Assembly: GCF_029223525.1 (NCBI RefSeq)
Contig: NZ_JARHTQ010000009.1
Span: forward strand, 62,001 to 126,000
From: Streptantibioticus ferralitis
GTDB lineage: Bacteria; Actinomycetota; Actinomycetes; Streptomycetales; Streptomycetaceae
Reading direction: 5' to 3'
Length of the DNA: 64,000 nucleotides
Shown here in pieces: positions 44,350-55,044 of this stretch. How positions within the stretch are numbered: position 1 is the first letter of the stretch; each line of letters starts with the position of its first letter. The translations under genes were made by a program, and so were the position numbers. The notes under the pieces were generated by a model, which was not told the origin of the DNA, searched no databases, and saw only the letters and a program-made list of their open reading frames with translations.

Positions 44350-44579
44350 GGACTTGACGGCCCGCGAGACCACGGACATCCGAGAGGAACCCCGTTGAAT
44401 CAGGCCCCACGGACCGAAGCACGAACGCTGGGCACCCACGCGAAGCCAGCCCGCTGACCGGGTTAGCCGCACCAGGTGACGGGCAAAGTCCCCGACCTGA
44501 TGGGCCAAAGAGAGTGCACGCATGGTCACTCAGCGGACGTGCCAGCGGCGGCACCCGCGGGTGCCGCCGCACATTTTTG
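44350..44579 (+). ncRNA. Ms1/6S-like small RNA (scr3559 homologue)
   Basis: This 357-bp gap between the HAD gene and the Fic-like gene has no coding frame. It ends in a textbook terminator (44545-44579). Mycobacterial Ms1 (MTS2823) lies in the same gap between the Rv3661 and Rv3662c homologues, and S. coelicolor scr3559, described as 6S-like, lies at the corresponding place. Ms1 binds core RNA polymerase without sigma and stores it in stationary phase. The 5' end is my estimate, from a TAGAAA element at 44345-44350; a promoter cannot be set confidently. Identification is by synteny and terminator, not by a covariance search. Confidence 0.75.
44545..44579 (+). terminator. Terminator of the Ms1-like RNA
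   Basis: GCGGCGGCACCC and GGGTGCCGCCGC form a 12-bp stem with a two-base gap at 44557-44558, followed by ACATTTTTG, an intrinsic terminator for the plus strand. Confidence 0.85.
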
Positions 44580-44625
44580 CCCGCGTGCGTTTCGCCGCCT
44601 TCGGCCGCGCACCGAGGATCGCCGC

Positions 44626-45483
44626 TCAGGCGGCGCCCCGCTGGAGCGCCTCGCACACCGCGGTGCTCTCCCGGACGCCTAGCCGCACGGCCTCCGCGCA
44701 GTGAGCGATCCACTGCGCCATACCCTGCGGCGTGCCTGACATGTACGCCCCCAGGGCCTTGAGGTACTCGGCACGCCCCAGTTCCGCGTGCCCAACCTCC
44801 GCCGGGCAGATCGACTTCGGGTCGAGCCCACTGCCCACCAGGACGATGCGCTGCGCCGCCAGCGCCACCGGCCCGTTGTAGGAGCCGAACGGACGCAGCG
44901 CCAGCAGCTCACCGTGCACCACCGCGGCGACCACCAGCGCGGGCGCCGTACTCCCGCCGAGCAGCAGCCAGGCCAGCCCCTCCAACCGCGCCACGACCTC
45001 CGCCGCATCGGGAAGCGGCAGTGCGGCCAACTGCTCCTCGGCCACCGGCTCGCCCGCCCGACGCGGCCGCCCCACCGTGTCGTCCGGCACCACTCCGCCC
45101 GCCGCGACCAGGTGCAGACGCGCCAGCGCCTGCAGCGGGGACTGCCGCCAGACGCTGAGAAGTTGACCGGATTCGGCGGTCAGCCGCAGCGCGGCGCCGA
45201 CCGTACGGGACTCCTCATCGGCGCCGAAATCGCTACGCCGCCGCACCTCTTCCAGCGGCCAGTCGGCCCCGGCCAGCGCCGCGGAGGCACGCGCACCACG
45301 CAGCGCCGCCTCCGAGGTGATCTCGTTCGAGCGGCGTCGCATCACCCGGTGCCCGTACGCCCGGTCCACGGCCTGGCGTACCGCTTCCACCGAGTCGGAC
45401 ACCCCGGGCAGCGTGCCCAGCACGGCAAGCGGATCGGACGACACCGGGGAACCGGGGGCCGTCCCCCGGGAGAACGCAGTCAT
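44626..45483 (-). CDS. Fic/DOC-like protein with degenerate catalytic motif
   Basis: 285 residues from ATG 45483. The helical core (RVMRRRSNEITSEAALRGAR, ... LEGLAWLLLGGSTAPALVVA) leads to HGELLALRPFGSYNGPVALA. This is positionally the Fic motif HPFxxGNGR, but the catalytic His is Leu and the Arg of GNGR is replaced. AMP transfer is therefore unlikely. The family is conserved between the Ms1-like RNA and the acs region in actinobacteria (Rv3662c-like). The start has no ribosome site but a TAGTGT element seven bases upstream, so the mRNA may be leaderless. Confidence 0.7.
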   Translation of the reverse strand: MTAFSRGTAPGSPVSSDPLAVLGTLPGVSDSVEAVRQAVDRAYGHRVMRRRSNEITSEAALRGARASAALAGADWPLEEVRRRSDFGADEESRTVGAALRLTAESGQLLSVWRQSPLQALARLHLVAAGGVVPDDTVGRPRRAGEPVAEEQLAALPLPDAAEVVARLEGLAWLLLGGSTAPALVVAAVVHGELLALRPFGSYNGPVALAAQRIVLVGSGLDPKSICPAEVGHAELGRAEYLKALGAYMSGTPQGMAQWIAHCAEAVRLGVRESTAVCEALQRGAA

Positions 45484-45490
45484 GGGTACG

Positions 45491-45496
45491 ACACTA
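45491..45496 (-). promoter_or_regulatory. -10 element of a likely leaderless promoter (Fic-like gene)
   Basis: TAGTGT on the minus strand ends seven bases before the ATG at 45483, where transcription would begin at the start codon. No Shine-Dalgarno sequence is present. The -35 region is weak. Confidence 0.4.
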
Positions 45497-45571
45497 CGCA
45501 CCGATTCCGGCGCACCCCTCGTTGGAGTGGTCTTCTTCACTTCGGTATCGCACCAGGGCCGGACCTCCCGC

Positions 45572-45577
45572 TATCTT
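45572..45577 (+). promoter_or_regulatory. -10 element of a likely leaderless promoter (MinD-like gene)
   Basis: TATCTT ends seven bases before the ATG at 45585, the same spacing as the divergent gene. No ribosome site lies in between. The two promoters lie back to back within 102 bp. Confidence 0.4.
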
Positions 45578-45584
45578 GTTGAAC

Positions 45585-46601
45585 ATGAAGATCGCTTTCG
45601 TTGGGAAGGGCGGGAGCGGCAAGACCACGCTCTCCTCCCTGTTCATCCGGCACCTCGCCGCCGCCGGCATCCCGGTCATCGCCGTCGACGCCGACATCAA
45701 CCAGCACCTCGGCCCGGCCCTCGGACTCGACGAGGCGGACGCCGCGGCGCTCCCGGCGATGGGCGCCCACCTGCCGGCGATCAAGGAGTACCTGCGTGGG
45801 GCCAACCCGCGGATCGCCACGGCCGAGAACATGATCAAGACGACCCCACCGGGCCATGGCTCACGTCTGCTGCGCGTGACCGAGAGCAACCCGGTCTACG
45901 CGGCGTGCGCCCGGACCGTGGCACTTGACGGCGGTGCGGTGCGGCTGATGGTGACCGGCCCGTTCAACGAGTCGGACCTCGGGGTCGCCTGCTACCACTC
46001 CAAGGTCGGGGCGGTCGAACTCTGCCTGAACCACCTGGTCGACGGCCGCGACGAATACGTCGTCGTCGACATGACCGCGGGCAGCGACTCCTTCGCTTCC
46101 GGAATGTTCACCCGCTTCGACATGACGTTCCTGGTGGCCGAGCCGACGCGCAAGGGCGTCGCCGTGTACCGCCAGTACAAGGAGTACGCAAGGGACTTCG
46201 ACGTCAGCCTGCGCGTGGTGGGCAACAAGGTGCAGAGCCAGGACGACGTTTCGTTCCTGCGCGACGAGGTGGGCGAGGATCTGTTCACCACCGTCGGCCA
46301 CTCCGACTGGGTGCGCGCCATGGAGAAGGGCCGTCCGCCCCGGTTCGAGCTGCTGGAGGAGCCCAACCGCCAAGCGCTGCAAGCTCTTCACGAGGCCGCT
46401 GACGCCTCCTACGAGCGACGCGACTGGCAGCGGTACACCCGCCAGATGGTGCAGTTCCACCTGAAGAACGCGGAGAGTTGGGGCAACGAGAAGACAGGGG
46501 CCGACCTCGCCGCGCAGGTCGACCCCGCGTTCGCGCTGAGCGAGGACCTGCTCGCCGGGAGGCGCACCCCGGAGTTCGCCGCCGCGGGGACGAGCGCCTG
46601 A
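45585..46601 (+). CDS. MinD/CooC-like P-loop ATPase
   Basis: 338 residues from ATG 45585. Deviant Walker A is AFVGKGGSGKTTLSSLFI, Walker B-like VVVDMTAGSDSFASG, and A-type loop VDADINQHLGPALGL. The fold is that of the SIMIBI ATPases (ParA/MinD/CooC), which act in metal-cofactor insertion or protein positioning. No partner enzyme lies nearby, so the target is unknown. The C-terminus is unusually long and acidic. It is divergent from the Fic-like gene. Confidence 0.85.
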   Translation: MKIAFVGKGGSGKTTLSSLFIRHLAAAGIPVIAVDADINQHLGPALGLDEADAAALPAMGAHLPAIKEYLRGANPRIATAENMIKTTPPGHGSRLLRVTESNPVYAACARTVALDGGAVRLMVTGPFNESDLGVACYHSKVGAVELCLNHLVDGRDEYVVVDMTAGSDSFASGMFTRFDMTFLVAEPTRKGVAVYRQYKEYARDFDVSLRVVGNKVQSQDDVSFLRDEVGEDLFTTVGHSDWVRAMEKGRPPRFELLEEPNRQALQALHEAADASYERRDWQRYTRQMVQFHLKNAESWGNEKTGADLAAQVDPAFALSEDLLAGRRTPEFAAAGTSA

Positions 46602-46825
46602 CGCACCCGGCGCCCGCCCATACGGCCGCCCGGCCGTTACCCTGCGGGCGCTGCTTCAAAGACGTCCAGTGCACGCTTCACCCGATGGAGGCAATTCGAG
46701 CCGGTCCGGCTTGTTCGACCTTCCCGGCGGCTTTGGCATCCATTACCCTCCATTTACCGATCCTTGAAAGTAACGGAGTCATCACACTCCGCGACCGACG
46801 TTCCGCCGGCCTGCTGGAGACCCAT

Positions 46826-47611
46826 ATGCCCGAAGCCCACAGCTGCTCCCCCTGGACACCCTGGCGCCACCACCGCTGCGCTCACCCGCGGCAAGCGCCG
46901 CATGGAACGAGTCAACTCCTCGGCGGCGTCAGCGCGTTCCAGAGCCACACGGCACCGCTGGTCCGGGACGAGTTGGCCCGGCTCGCCCGTGAAGGACAGC
47001 GCCCCACCCACACCTTCTTGACCTGCGCGGACTCCCGACTGGTCACCAGCATGATCACTTCAAGCGGCCCCGGCGACCTGTTCACCGTGCGCAATGTCGG
47101 CAACCTGGTACCGCCGCCAGGCAGCGAGGGCGCCTGCGACTCGGTGGCGGCCGCCATCGAGTACGCGGTGGAGGTCCTGCGGGTCGACTCGATCACGGTC
47201 TGCGGCCACTCCGGCTGCGGCGCGATCCAGGCGCTCCTCGCTTCAGCGGCACCACCAGCGACCAGGGGAGCACGGTGTCCGATGGAACAGCCAGAAGGGC
47301 AAACCCCGTTGGCCCGCTGGCTGCGACACGGTCGCCCGAGCCTGGACCGCCTCGCGGCGGGCGCGGCCGTACCGCTCGCCGACCGCGAGGTGTCCGACGC
47401 GGCCGAGCGGCTCTGTCTCGTCAACATCACGCAGCAACTGGATCATCTGATCGCGCATAGTTGCGTGGCGCGGCGCGTGGACGAGGGGACGCTACGGCTT
47501 TACGGGATGTACTTCCATGTCGGCGAGGCCCAGGCGTACCTGCTCGACAGCGGGGCGGGCGTGTTCCGTGCCGTACGTCCCGAGGGGCAACCACAGATCG
47601 CACAGGTCTAA
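46826..47611 (+). CDS. Beta-carbonic anhydrase (carbonic anhydrase part of a SulP-CA family)
   Basis: 261 residues from ATG 46826, with GGAGA upstream. Catalyses CO2 + H2O to bicarbonate. Zinc ligands lie in FLTCADSRLV (C, D) and VCGHSGCGAI (H, C); the rest matches class beta enzymes, e.g. DLFTVRNVGNLVPP. In many actinobacteria this domain is the C-terminal part of a SulP anion transporter fusion. Here no transporter segment precedes it, and the first ~35 residues are Pro/His-rich (SCSPWTPWRHHRCAHPRQAP). The start is therefore less certain than usual. Confidence 0.85.
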   Translation: MPEAHSCSPWTPWRHHRCAHPRQAPHGTSQLLGGVSAFQSHTAPLVRDELARLAREGQRPTHTFLTCADSRLVTSMITSSGPGDLFTVRNVGNLVPPPGSEGACDSVAAAIEYAVEVLRVDSITVCGHSGCGAIQALLASAAPPATRGARCPMEQPEGQTPLARWLRHGRPSLDRLAAGAAVPLADREVSDAAERLCLVNITQQLDHLIAHSCVARRVDEGTLRLYGMYFHVGEAQAYLLDSGAGVFRAVRPEGQPQIAQV

Positions 47612-47735
47612 ACCAATATTCGCCCGGTAACCCTTGTCAGCGCGCCGCTGGGCTGGTGAGCTATGCCGAGGGACACATAGGACATCCCAAGGGACATCCT
47701 GCGGCCAAGCGGATAAGCGGATAAAGGGAGATGGC

Positions 47736-49700
<1,965 letters not shown>

Positions 49701-49719
49701 CCGCTAGACACACACCGCC

Positions 49720-49756
49720 ATAAGGGGCGCCCGGCAACATGCCGGGCGCCCCTTAT
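49720..49756. terminator. Intrinsic terminator of acsA
   Basis: A perfect 16-bp stem (arms 49720-49735 and 49741-49756, core AAGGGGCGCCCGGC) with loop AACAT lies 19 bases past the acsA stop. It is flanked by A/T pairs that supply the short U-run. Confidence 0.9.
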
Positions 49757-49912
49757 GCACTTAATGTAACCACCAGCCGCTATCCGTTCGAATCCGCCCG
49801 GTAAAGTGGTTGCCGCGTCAAGAGCACGCAAAGATTTCGGGTGTGCCGGGAAGTCTGGTCGGCGGGTGCAACAGCCGTATCCAGCCACCGAGCCCGACCG
49901 GAGGTCATCCTC

Positions 49913-51307
49913 GTGACGCAGCCCCGCCGCCGTTCCGTCTTCCTCGGACGCCTGTCACTGCCCGAGCGGAACTTCGTGGCGGACGCGCTGCGCGCCGAAA
50001 CCGTCGGCGGCGTCCTGCTGCTGATAGCCGCCGTGGTCGCGCTCGTCCTGGCGAACACGCCGCTGAGCAGCGGCTATGCCGCGCTACGGGACTTCCATCT
50101 GGGCCCGGCGGCGCTCCATCTCCACCTGTCGGTGGCCGACTGGGCCAAGGACGGCCTGCTCACCGTCTTCTTCTTCGTGGCGGGCATCGAGCTCAAACGC
50201 GAGTTCGTCGCGGGCGAGCTGCGGTCCCCGTCGGCCGCCGCGCTGCCGGTGATCGCCGCCGTCTGCGGAATGGCGGTACCCGCGCTGGTGTACACCACGG
50301 TGAGCCTGTCCGGGGACGGCAGTCTGCGCGGCTGGGCGGTGCCCACCGCCACCGACATCGCGTTCGCGCTCGCCGTCCTCGCGGTGATCGGCACCGCACT
50401 GCCCTCCGCACTGCGGGCCTTCCTGCTCACCCTCGCGGTGGTCGACGACCTCTTCGCCATCGTGATCATCGCGATCTTCTACACCACCAGGATCGACTTC
50501 GCGGCCCTCGGCCTGGCCGCGGCCGGGCTGTTCGTCTTCTGGCTGCTGCTGCGCAGGCGGGTGCGCGGCTGGTACGTCTATGTGCCGCTGGCCCTGGTGG
50601 TCTGGGCGCTGATGCATGCCAGCGGGGTGCACGCCACCATCGCGGGCGTCGCCATGGGGCTGATGCTCCGCTGCACCAAGGAACCCGGCGAAAGCGTTTC
50701 TTCGGGCGAGCGCATCGAGCACCTGGTCCGCCCGCTGTCCGCCGGGATCGCGGTTCCGCTGTTCGCCCTCTTCGCCGCGGGGGTGTCGCTCTCCGGCGGG
50801 GCGCTCAGAGGTGTCTTCACCAGCCCGGAGACGCTCGGTGTGGTCCTCGGCCTGTTCCTCGGCAAGGCTGCGGGGGTCTTCGGCGGCGCCTGGTTCGCCG
50901 CCCGGTTCACCAGGGCCGAGCTCAACCCCGAACTGGCCTGGGCGGATGTGGCAGCCGTGGCCTGCCTGGGCGGGATCGGCTTCACCGTCTCGTTGCTGAT
51001 CGGCGAACTCGCCTTCGCCACGGATCCGGCACTCACCGACGAGGTCAAGGCCGCGGTCCTGATCGGCTCGCTGATATCGGCGGTCACCGCGGCCGTGCTG
51101 CTGAAGATACGCAACACCAAGTACCGCAAGCTCTGTGACGAGGAGAACCTCGACGAGGACCAGGACGGCATCCCGGACGTCTACGAGAAGGACAAACCGG
51201 AGTACCACCTACGGATGGCCGCCATCTTCGAGGCGAAGGCCGCGGAGCACCGCAGACTCGCAGAACTGGCCCGCAGCGGCACGAACGGGGACCATGGTTC
51301 AACATGA
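49913..51307 (+). CDS. nhaA: Na+/H+ antiporter NhaA
   Basis: 464 residues from GTG 49913, with GGAGG eight bases upstream. About twelve membrane segments. The ion-binding pair is in LLTLAVVDDLFAIVIIA (D178-D179 from this start). VPTATDIAFALAVL and GVHATIAGVAMG are other NhaA marks. It exchanges external H+ for internal Na+ and controls cytoplasmic pH. The C-terminus carries an extra soluble tail (YRKLCDEENLDEDQDGIPDV) with an acidic, Ca2+-like DxDxDG stretch and a coiled helix. The tail is longer than the E. coli protein. Confidence 0.95.
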   Translation: MTQPRRRSVFLGRLSLPERNFVADALRAETVGGVLLLIAAVVALVLANTPLSSGYAALRDFHLGPAALHLHLSVADWAKDGLLTVFFFVAGIELKREFVAGELRSPSAAALPVIAAVCGMAVPALVYTTVSLSGDGSLRGWAVPTATDIAFALAVLAVIGTALPSALRAFLLTLAVVDDLFAIVIIAIFYTTRIDFAALGLAAAGLFVFWLLLRRRVRGWYVYVPLALVVWALMHASGVHATIAGVAMGLMLRCTKEPGESVSSGERIEHLVRPLSAGIAVPLFALFAAGVSLSGGALRGVFTSPETLGVVLGLFLGKAAGVFGGAWFAARFTRAELNPELAWADVAAVACLGGIGFTVSLLIGELAFATDPALTDEVKAAVLIGSLISAVTAAVLLKIRNTKYRKLCDEENLDEDQDGIPDVYEKDKPEYHLRMAAIFEAKAAEHRRLAELARSGTNGDHGST

Positions 51308-51379
51308 TTCCGGCATGATCGAACGTGACGACGCACCCGATCCACTACGGGACACGAACCGAATACGACGGAGGACGCG

Positions 51380-51820
51380 ATGAGCGCAGTCGACCGGACC
51401 GATGAGCGGAGCCTCGGCCAACTGGTCGCCACGGCCACGGCCGAGATGTCCGCACTCGTCCACGACGAGATCGCGCTCGCCAAGGCCGAGCTGCGGGAGG
51501 ACGCCAGGCGCGCCGGGATCGGCGGCGGCGCGATCGCCGGAGCGGGGGTCTTCGCGCTCTTCGCGCTGCCGGTGCTGAGCTTCGCGGCGGCGTACGGCAT
51601 CCACAACCTCGGCCTGGGGCTCGCCTGGTCGTTCCTGATCGTGGGCGCCGCGTACCTGGTCATCGCGGCGGTCCTGGGGGTCTTCGCGCTGGCCAAGTTC
51701 AAGAAGGTCAAGCCCCCGGAGCGGTCGATCGCCTCCGCCAAGCAGACCGCGTCCGTGCTGCAGAGCGTCAAGCCGCATCCTCGCTCCCTCGCCGACCACA
51801 CGTCGGCGGGTCAAATGTGA
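51380..51820 (+). CDS. Phage-holin-family membrane protein (Pfam Phage_holin_3_6 type)
   Basis: 146 residues; ATG 51380 with GGAGG upstream. An N-terminal amphipathic helix (SLGQLVATATAEMSALVHDE) precedes two membrane helices (GGAIAGAGVFALFALPVLSF and LAWSFLIVGAAYLVIAAVLG). A basic C-terminus follows. Despite the family name this is a chromosomal protein found widely in Streptomyces, with no lysis role implied. It probably influences membrane or cell-wall processes; function unknown. It is followed after 13 bp by a hydrolase gene. Confidence 0.8.
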   Translation: MSAVDRTDERSLGQLVATATAEMSALVHDEIALAKAELREDARRAGIGGGAIAGAGVFALFALPVLSFAAAYGIHNLGLGLAWSFLIVGAAYLVIAAVLGVFALAKFKKVKPPERSIASAKQTASVLQSVKPHPRSLADHTSAGQM

Positions 51821-51833
51821 CACGCTCTCGGAC

Positions 51834-52754
51834 ATGACGGTCGCTGACTCAACAGGTGTACGCCTCGACGGCCCCTGGACCCACCGGGACGTGGCCGCCA
51901 ACGGCGCCCGGTTCCACATCGCCGAGCTCGGTGACGGTCCGCTGGTCCTGCTGCTGCATGGCTTTCCGCAGTTCTGGTGGGCCTGGCGGCATCAGCTGAC
52001 GGCGCTGGCCGAGGCGGGGTTCCGCGCGGTGGCGATGGATCTGCGCGGTGTCGGCGGCAGCGACCGTACGCCGCGCGGTTACGACCCGGGCAACCTCGCC
52101 CTGGACGTCACCGGCGTGATCCGCTCGCTGGGCGAGCCGGACGCGGCGCTCGTCGGCCATGATCTGGGCGGCTATCTGGCATGGACCGCGGCGGTGATGC
52201 GGCCCAAGCTGGTGCGCAGGCTCGCGGTCTGCTCGATGCCGCATCCGCGGCGCTGGCGCTCCGCGATGCTCGCGGACTTCCGACAGACCGCCGACAGCTC
52301 CTACATCTGGGGCTTCCAGCGGCCCTGGCTGCCCGAACGCCAGCTGGTCGCCGAGGACGCGGCGCTGGTCGGGCGGCTGATTCGGGACTGGTCCGGGCCG
52401 CGGCTGCCGGATGACGAGGCAGTGGAAACGTATCAGCGCGCGATGCGGATCCCGTCCACGGCGCACTGCTCGATCGAGCCGTACCGCTGGCTGCTGCGGT
52501 CCATGGCGCGGCCGGACGGTGTGCAGTTCTACCGGCGGATGAAGCGGCCGGTGCGGGTGCCCACGCTGCATCTGCACGGCTCGCTCGATCCCGTGCTCCG
52601 CACCCGCAGTGCGGCCGGTTCCGGTGAGTACGTGGAGGCGCCGTACCGCTGGCGGCTCTTCGACGGGCTCGGGCACTTCCCGCACGAGGAGGACCCGGTG
52701 GCCTTCTCCACCGAGTTGATCAACTGGTTGAAGGACCCGGAACCGGACAGGTGA
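51834..52754 (+). CDS. Alpha/beta-fold hydrolase, epoxide-hydrolase-like
   Basis: 306 residues. The oxyanion motif is VLLLHGFPQFWWAW. The nucleophile loop ALVGHDLGGYLAW places Asp at the catalytic position, as in epoxide hydrolases and haloalkane dehalogenases rather than serine esterases. The catalytic acid and His lie in HLHGSLDPVLRTR and DGLGHFPHEEDP. The cap domain is helical. Its substrate is unknown. It lies 13 bp past the holin-like gene and is likely co-transcribed. Confidence 0.88.
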   Translation: MTVADSTGVRLDGPWTHRDVAANGARFHIAELGDGPLVLLLHGFPQFWWAWRHQLTALAEAGFRAVAMDLRGVGGSDRTPRGYDPGNLALDVTGVIRSLGEPDAALVGHDLGGYLAWTAAVMRPKLVRRLAVCSMPHPRRWRSAMLADFRQTADSSYIWGFQRPWLPERQLVAEDAALVGRLIRDWSGPRLPDDEAVETYQRAMRIPSTAHCSIEPYRWLLRSMARPDGVQFYRRMKRPVRVPTLHLHGSLDPVLRTRSAAGSGEYVEAPYRWRLFDGLGHFPHEEDPVAFSTELINWLKDPEPDR

Positions 52755-53160
52755 CATGCCGAACGGGTGACACACCAGGCACCCTCCGGATACTACTTTC
52801 TGACGATCGGCCAAATGCCGCGCGCATAGGCCAATTGAGCGACCGCGAGGTGGTTACCGACCTTGCGGCGCGGGCACGTAGCTCGGTATGGGCTGGACGC
52901 ACGACTACCGTGACGTATCACGCGACCACCGCGACACCACCGCTACGGGCCGATCGGCGCCCACTGCGGGGCTTCACCGCCAAGGGCAGTTGCTACCCAT
53001 CCCGCGCATCCTGGGGCGCCGCGCCCGGTGGGTAAGTGCCCGGCTGCGCCATTCCGCGCGCAGTTGACCGCGGCACGCGACTTAAACCCCCATACCCGGC
53101 GGACATCGGGCCTCGAGTCGGCCCGACGCAGGCCCCTACCCGTGGCTGAAAGCGCACGGG
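52755..53160. other. Convergent intergenic region with no recognisable gene
   Basis: 406 bp between the 3' ends of the hydrolase and the marP-like gene. A short plus-strand open frame (52751-53035) overlaps the hydrolase stop but has no recognisable sequence. Base composition is slightly less GC-rich at 52780-52920. No strong hairpin with U-tract was found by eye. Confidence 0.5.
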
Positions 53161-54360
53161 CTACAGGGCGCACTCCTGGGTGTCCGCGGTCCGTACCGCA
53201 TTGCGGCCCGCGGTGATGTCGTCGGTCACCTCGTGCGCGGTCAGGGCGTAGCCGGTGGAGTCGTCGTCCAGGGACTTGGCGAAGACCACCCCGTACGCCT
53301 TGCCGTCCGGAGTGAGCAGCGGGCCGCCGGAGTTGCCCTGCCGCACCATCGTGTAGAGCGAGTACACATCGCGGCTGACGTTGCCGCGCCGGTAGATGTC
53401 CGGTCCGTGCGCCTGGATACGGGCCCGCACCCGGGCCGCGCGCACGTCGTAGCCGCCGTTCTCCGGGAAACCGGCGACGATGGCGTCGTCGCCGCTGTGC
53501 GCAGGGTGGTTGACGAAGTCCAGCGCGGGCGCGTCGAGTGACGGCACGTCGAGTACGGCGATGTCGCGCTGCCAGTCGTAGAGCACGACCCTGGCGTCGT
53601 ACTGCTTGCCCTGGCCGCCGATCTGCACGGTCGGGCCCTTCACACCGCCCACCACATGCGCGTTGGTCATCACCCGGTGCGAGGCGAAGACGAAACCGGA
53701 ACCCTCCAGCACCTTGCCGCAACTCGGCGCGGTGCCAACGACCTTGACGATGCTGTGCTCGGCGTTGGTCGCCGTCGGGCTCGTGGCGAGCTTCGGGTCG
53801 GGCGGGTGTACGGCGGTGATCGGCTCGCTGGAGAACGGTGTGAAGACCTGCGGGAAGCCGTTCTGGGCGAGGGCCGAGGAGAAGTCCGCGAACCACATGT
53901 CGGCCCGCTGCGGAATCATCCGCGAGACGCCGGTGAGGACCTTGGAGGCGCGTACCTCACGGCCGATGGTGGGCAGCGCGGTGCCCGCGAGCGCCGAGCC
54001 GATCAGCCATGCGACGAGCAGCATCGCCAGCACGTTCACCAGCGCGCCGCCGGTCGCGTCGACGGCGCGCGCCGGTGACCAGGTGATGTGTGTACGCAGT
54101 TTGTTGCCGAGATGGGTGGTGAACGCCTGCCCCACGGAGGCGGACACGATCACCACGACGACGGCGGCGATCGCACCGAAGGTACCGGGCGGTGCGTTAC
54201 CCGTCGTCTGGTCCCAGACCAGCGGAAGGACGTAGACGGCGATCAGCCCGCCCCCGAGGAAGCCGAGCACCGACAGGATGCCGACCACGAATCCCTGCCG
54301 GTAGCCGACAATCGCGAACCAAACGGCGGCGAGCAGCAGCAGGATATCCAGCGCGTTCAC
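53161..54360 (-). CDS. Membrane serine protease of the MarP family (CvpA + trypsin-like)
   Basis: 399 residues. Four membrane segments of a CvpA-type domain occupy ~1-125 (LDILLLLAAVWFAIVGYRQG, GILSVLGFLGGGLIAVYVL). The protease domain has the triad H235 in MTNAHVVGG, D266 in QRDIAVLDV and S344 in RQGNSGGPLL. MarP in Mycobacterium (Rv3671c) is a periplasmic protease needed for acid resistance. The next genes, a Nudix and nth, are also its neighbours there. Last gene of the nth-Nudix-marP series, 12 bp past the Nudix stop. Confidence 0.93.
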   Translation of the reverse strand: MNALDILLLLAAVWFAIVGYRQGFVVGILSVLGFLGGGLIAVYVLPLVWDQTTGNAPPGTFGAIAAVVVVIVSASVGQAFTTHLGNKLRTHITWSPARAVDATGGALVNVLAMLLVAWLIGSALAGTALPTIGREVRASKVLTGVSRMIPQRADMWFADFSSALAQNGFPQVFTPFSSEPITAVHPPDPKLATSPTATNAEHSIVKVVGTAPSCGKVLEGSGFVFASHRVMTNAHVVGGVKGPTVQIGGQGKQYDARVVLYDWQRDIAVLDVPSLDAPALDFVNHPAHSGDDAIVAGFPENGGYDVRAARVRARIQAHGPDIYRRGNVSRDVYSLYTMVRQGNSGGPLLTPDGKAYGVVFAKSLDDDSTGYALTAHEVTDDITAGRNAVRTADTQECAL

Positions 54361-54372
54361 CGGGATACCGTC

Positions 54373-55044
54373 TCACGCGCGGGCGCTGAGCGGGACTTCC
54401 CTGGCACGGTCCCATGGTCGTTCCCACCCGGAGAAGTGCAGGATGCGGTCGATCAATCCGGCCGTGAACCCCCAGACCAGGACATCTGACACCAGGAACG
54501 CGGGACCGCGGAAGCCGCTCGGATGCGTGACCGTCCGCCGGTTCCCCGGGTCCACGAGATCGGCGATCGGCACGCTGAACACCCGCGCGGTCTCCGCCGG
54601 ATCGACCGGCCGCACCGGGCTGGGGTCCCGCCACCAGCCGAGGACCGGCGTCACCACGAAGCCGCTCACCGGAATGTACAGACGCGGCAGGACGCCGAAG
54701 ATCTGTACGCCGCGCGGATCGAGTCCGGTCTCCTCCTGCGCCTCACGCAGGGCGGCACGCAGCGGACCATCGCCGTCCGGATCTCCGTCCACCGGATCGA
54801 CCGCGCCACCGGGAAACGACGGCTGCCCGGCGTGCGAGCGCAGCTGCCGGGCGCGCTCCATCAGCAGCAGCTCAGGGCCGCGCTCGCCCTCCCCGAACAG
54901 GATCAGCACGGCGGACGGGCGGCCGCCCGAGGCGGGCGGCAGAAAGCGGCTCAGCTGCTCGGGCCGTACGCCCGGCGCCACCTTCGCCACCTTCGCCAGC
55001 CACTCGGGCAGCTCGCTCAGCGACACCTCCGGCGCTCTCGTCAT
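54373..55044 (-). CDS. Nudix hydrolase, CoA-pyrophosphatase type
   Basis: 223 residues; ATG 55044 overlaps the nth stop by four bases (ATGA). The Nudix box is [10 protein letters not shown]-x5[17 protein letters not shown], with Glu residues of REAQEET as metal ligands. The preceding [22 protein letters not shown] carries the coenzyme-A Nudix (NUDT7/8) signature. It would hydrolyse CoA or its derivatives to phosphopantetheine and 3',5'-ADP. Operon with nth and marP. Confidence 0.85.
   Translation of the reverse strand: MTRAPEVSLSELPEWLAKVAKVAPGVRPEQLSRFLPPASGGRPSAVLILFGEGERGPELLLMERARQLRSHAGQPSFPGGAVDPVDGDPDGDGPLRAALREAQEETGLDPRGVQIFGVLPRLYIPVSGFVVTPVLGWWRDPSPVRPVDPAETARVFSVPIADLVDPGNRRTVTHPSGFRGPAFLVSDVLVWGFTAGLIDRILHFSGWERPWDRAREVPLSARA

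Noticed and set aside
51380-51820. Holin-named gene as evidence for a second prophage
   Set aside because: The family is chromosomal and widespread; no other phage gene is nearby.
52751-53035. Plus-strand 94-residue frame after the hydrolase gene
   Set aside because: Begins inside the hydrolase's last codons, no ribosome site, no recognisable sequence.
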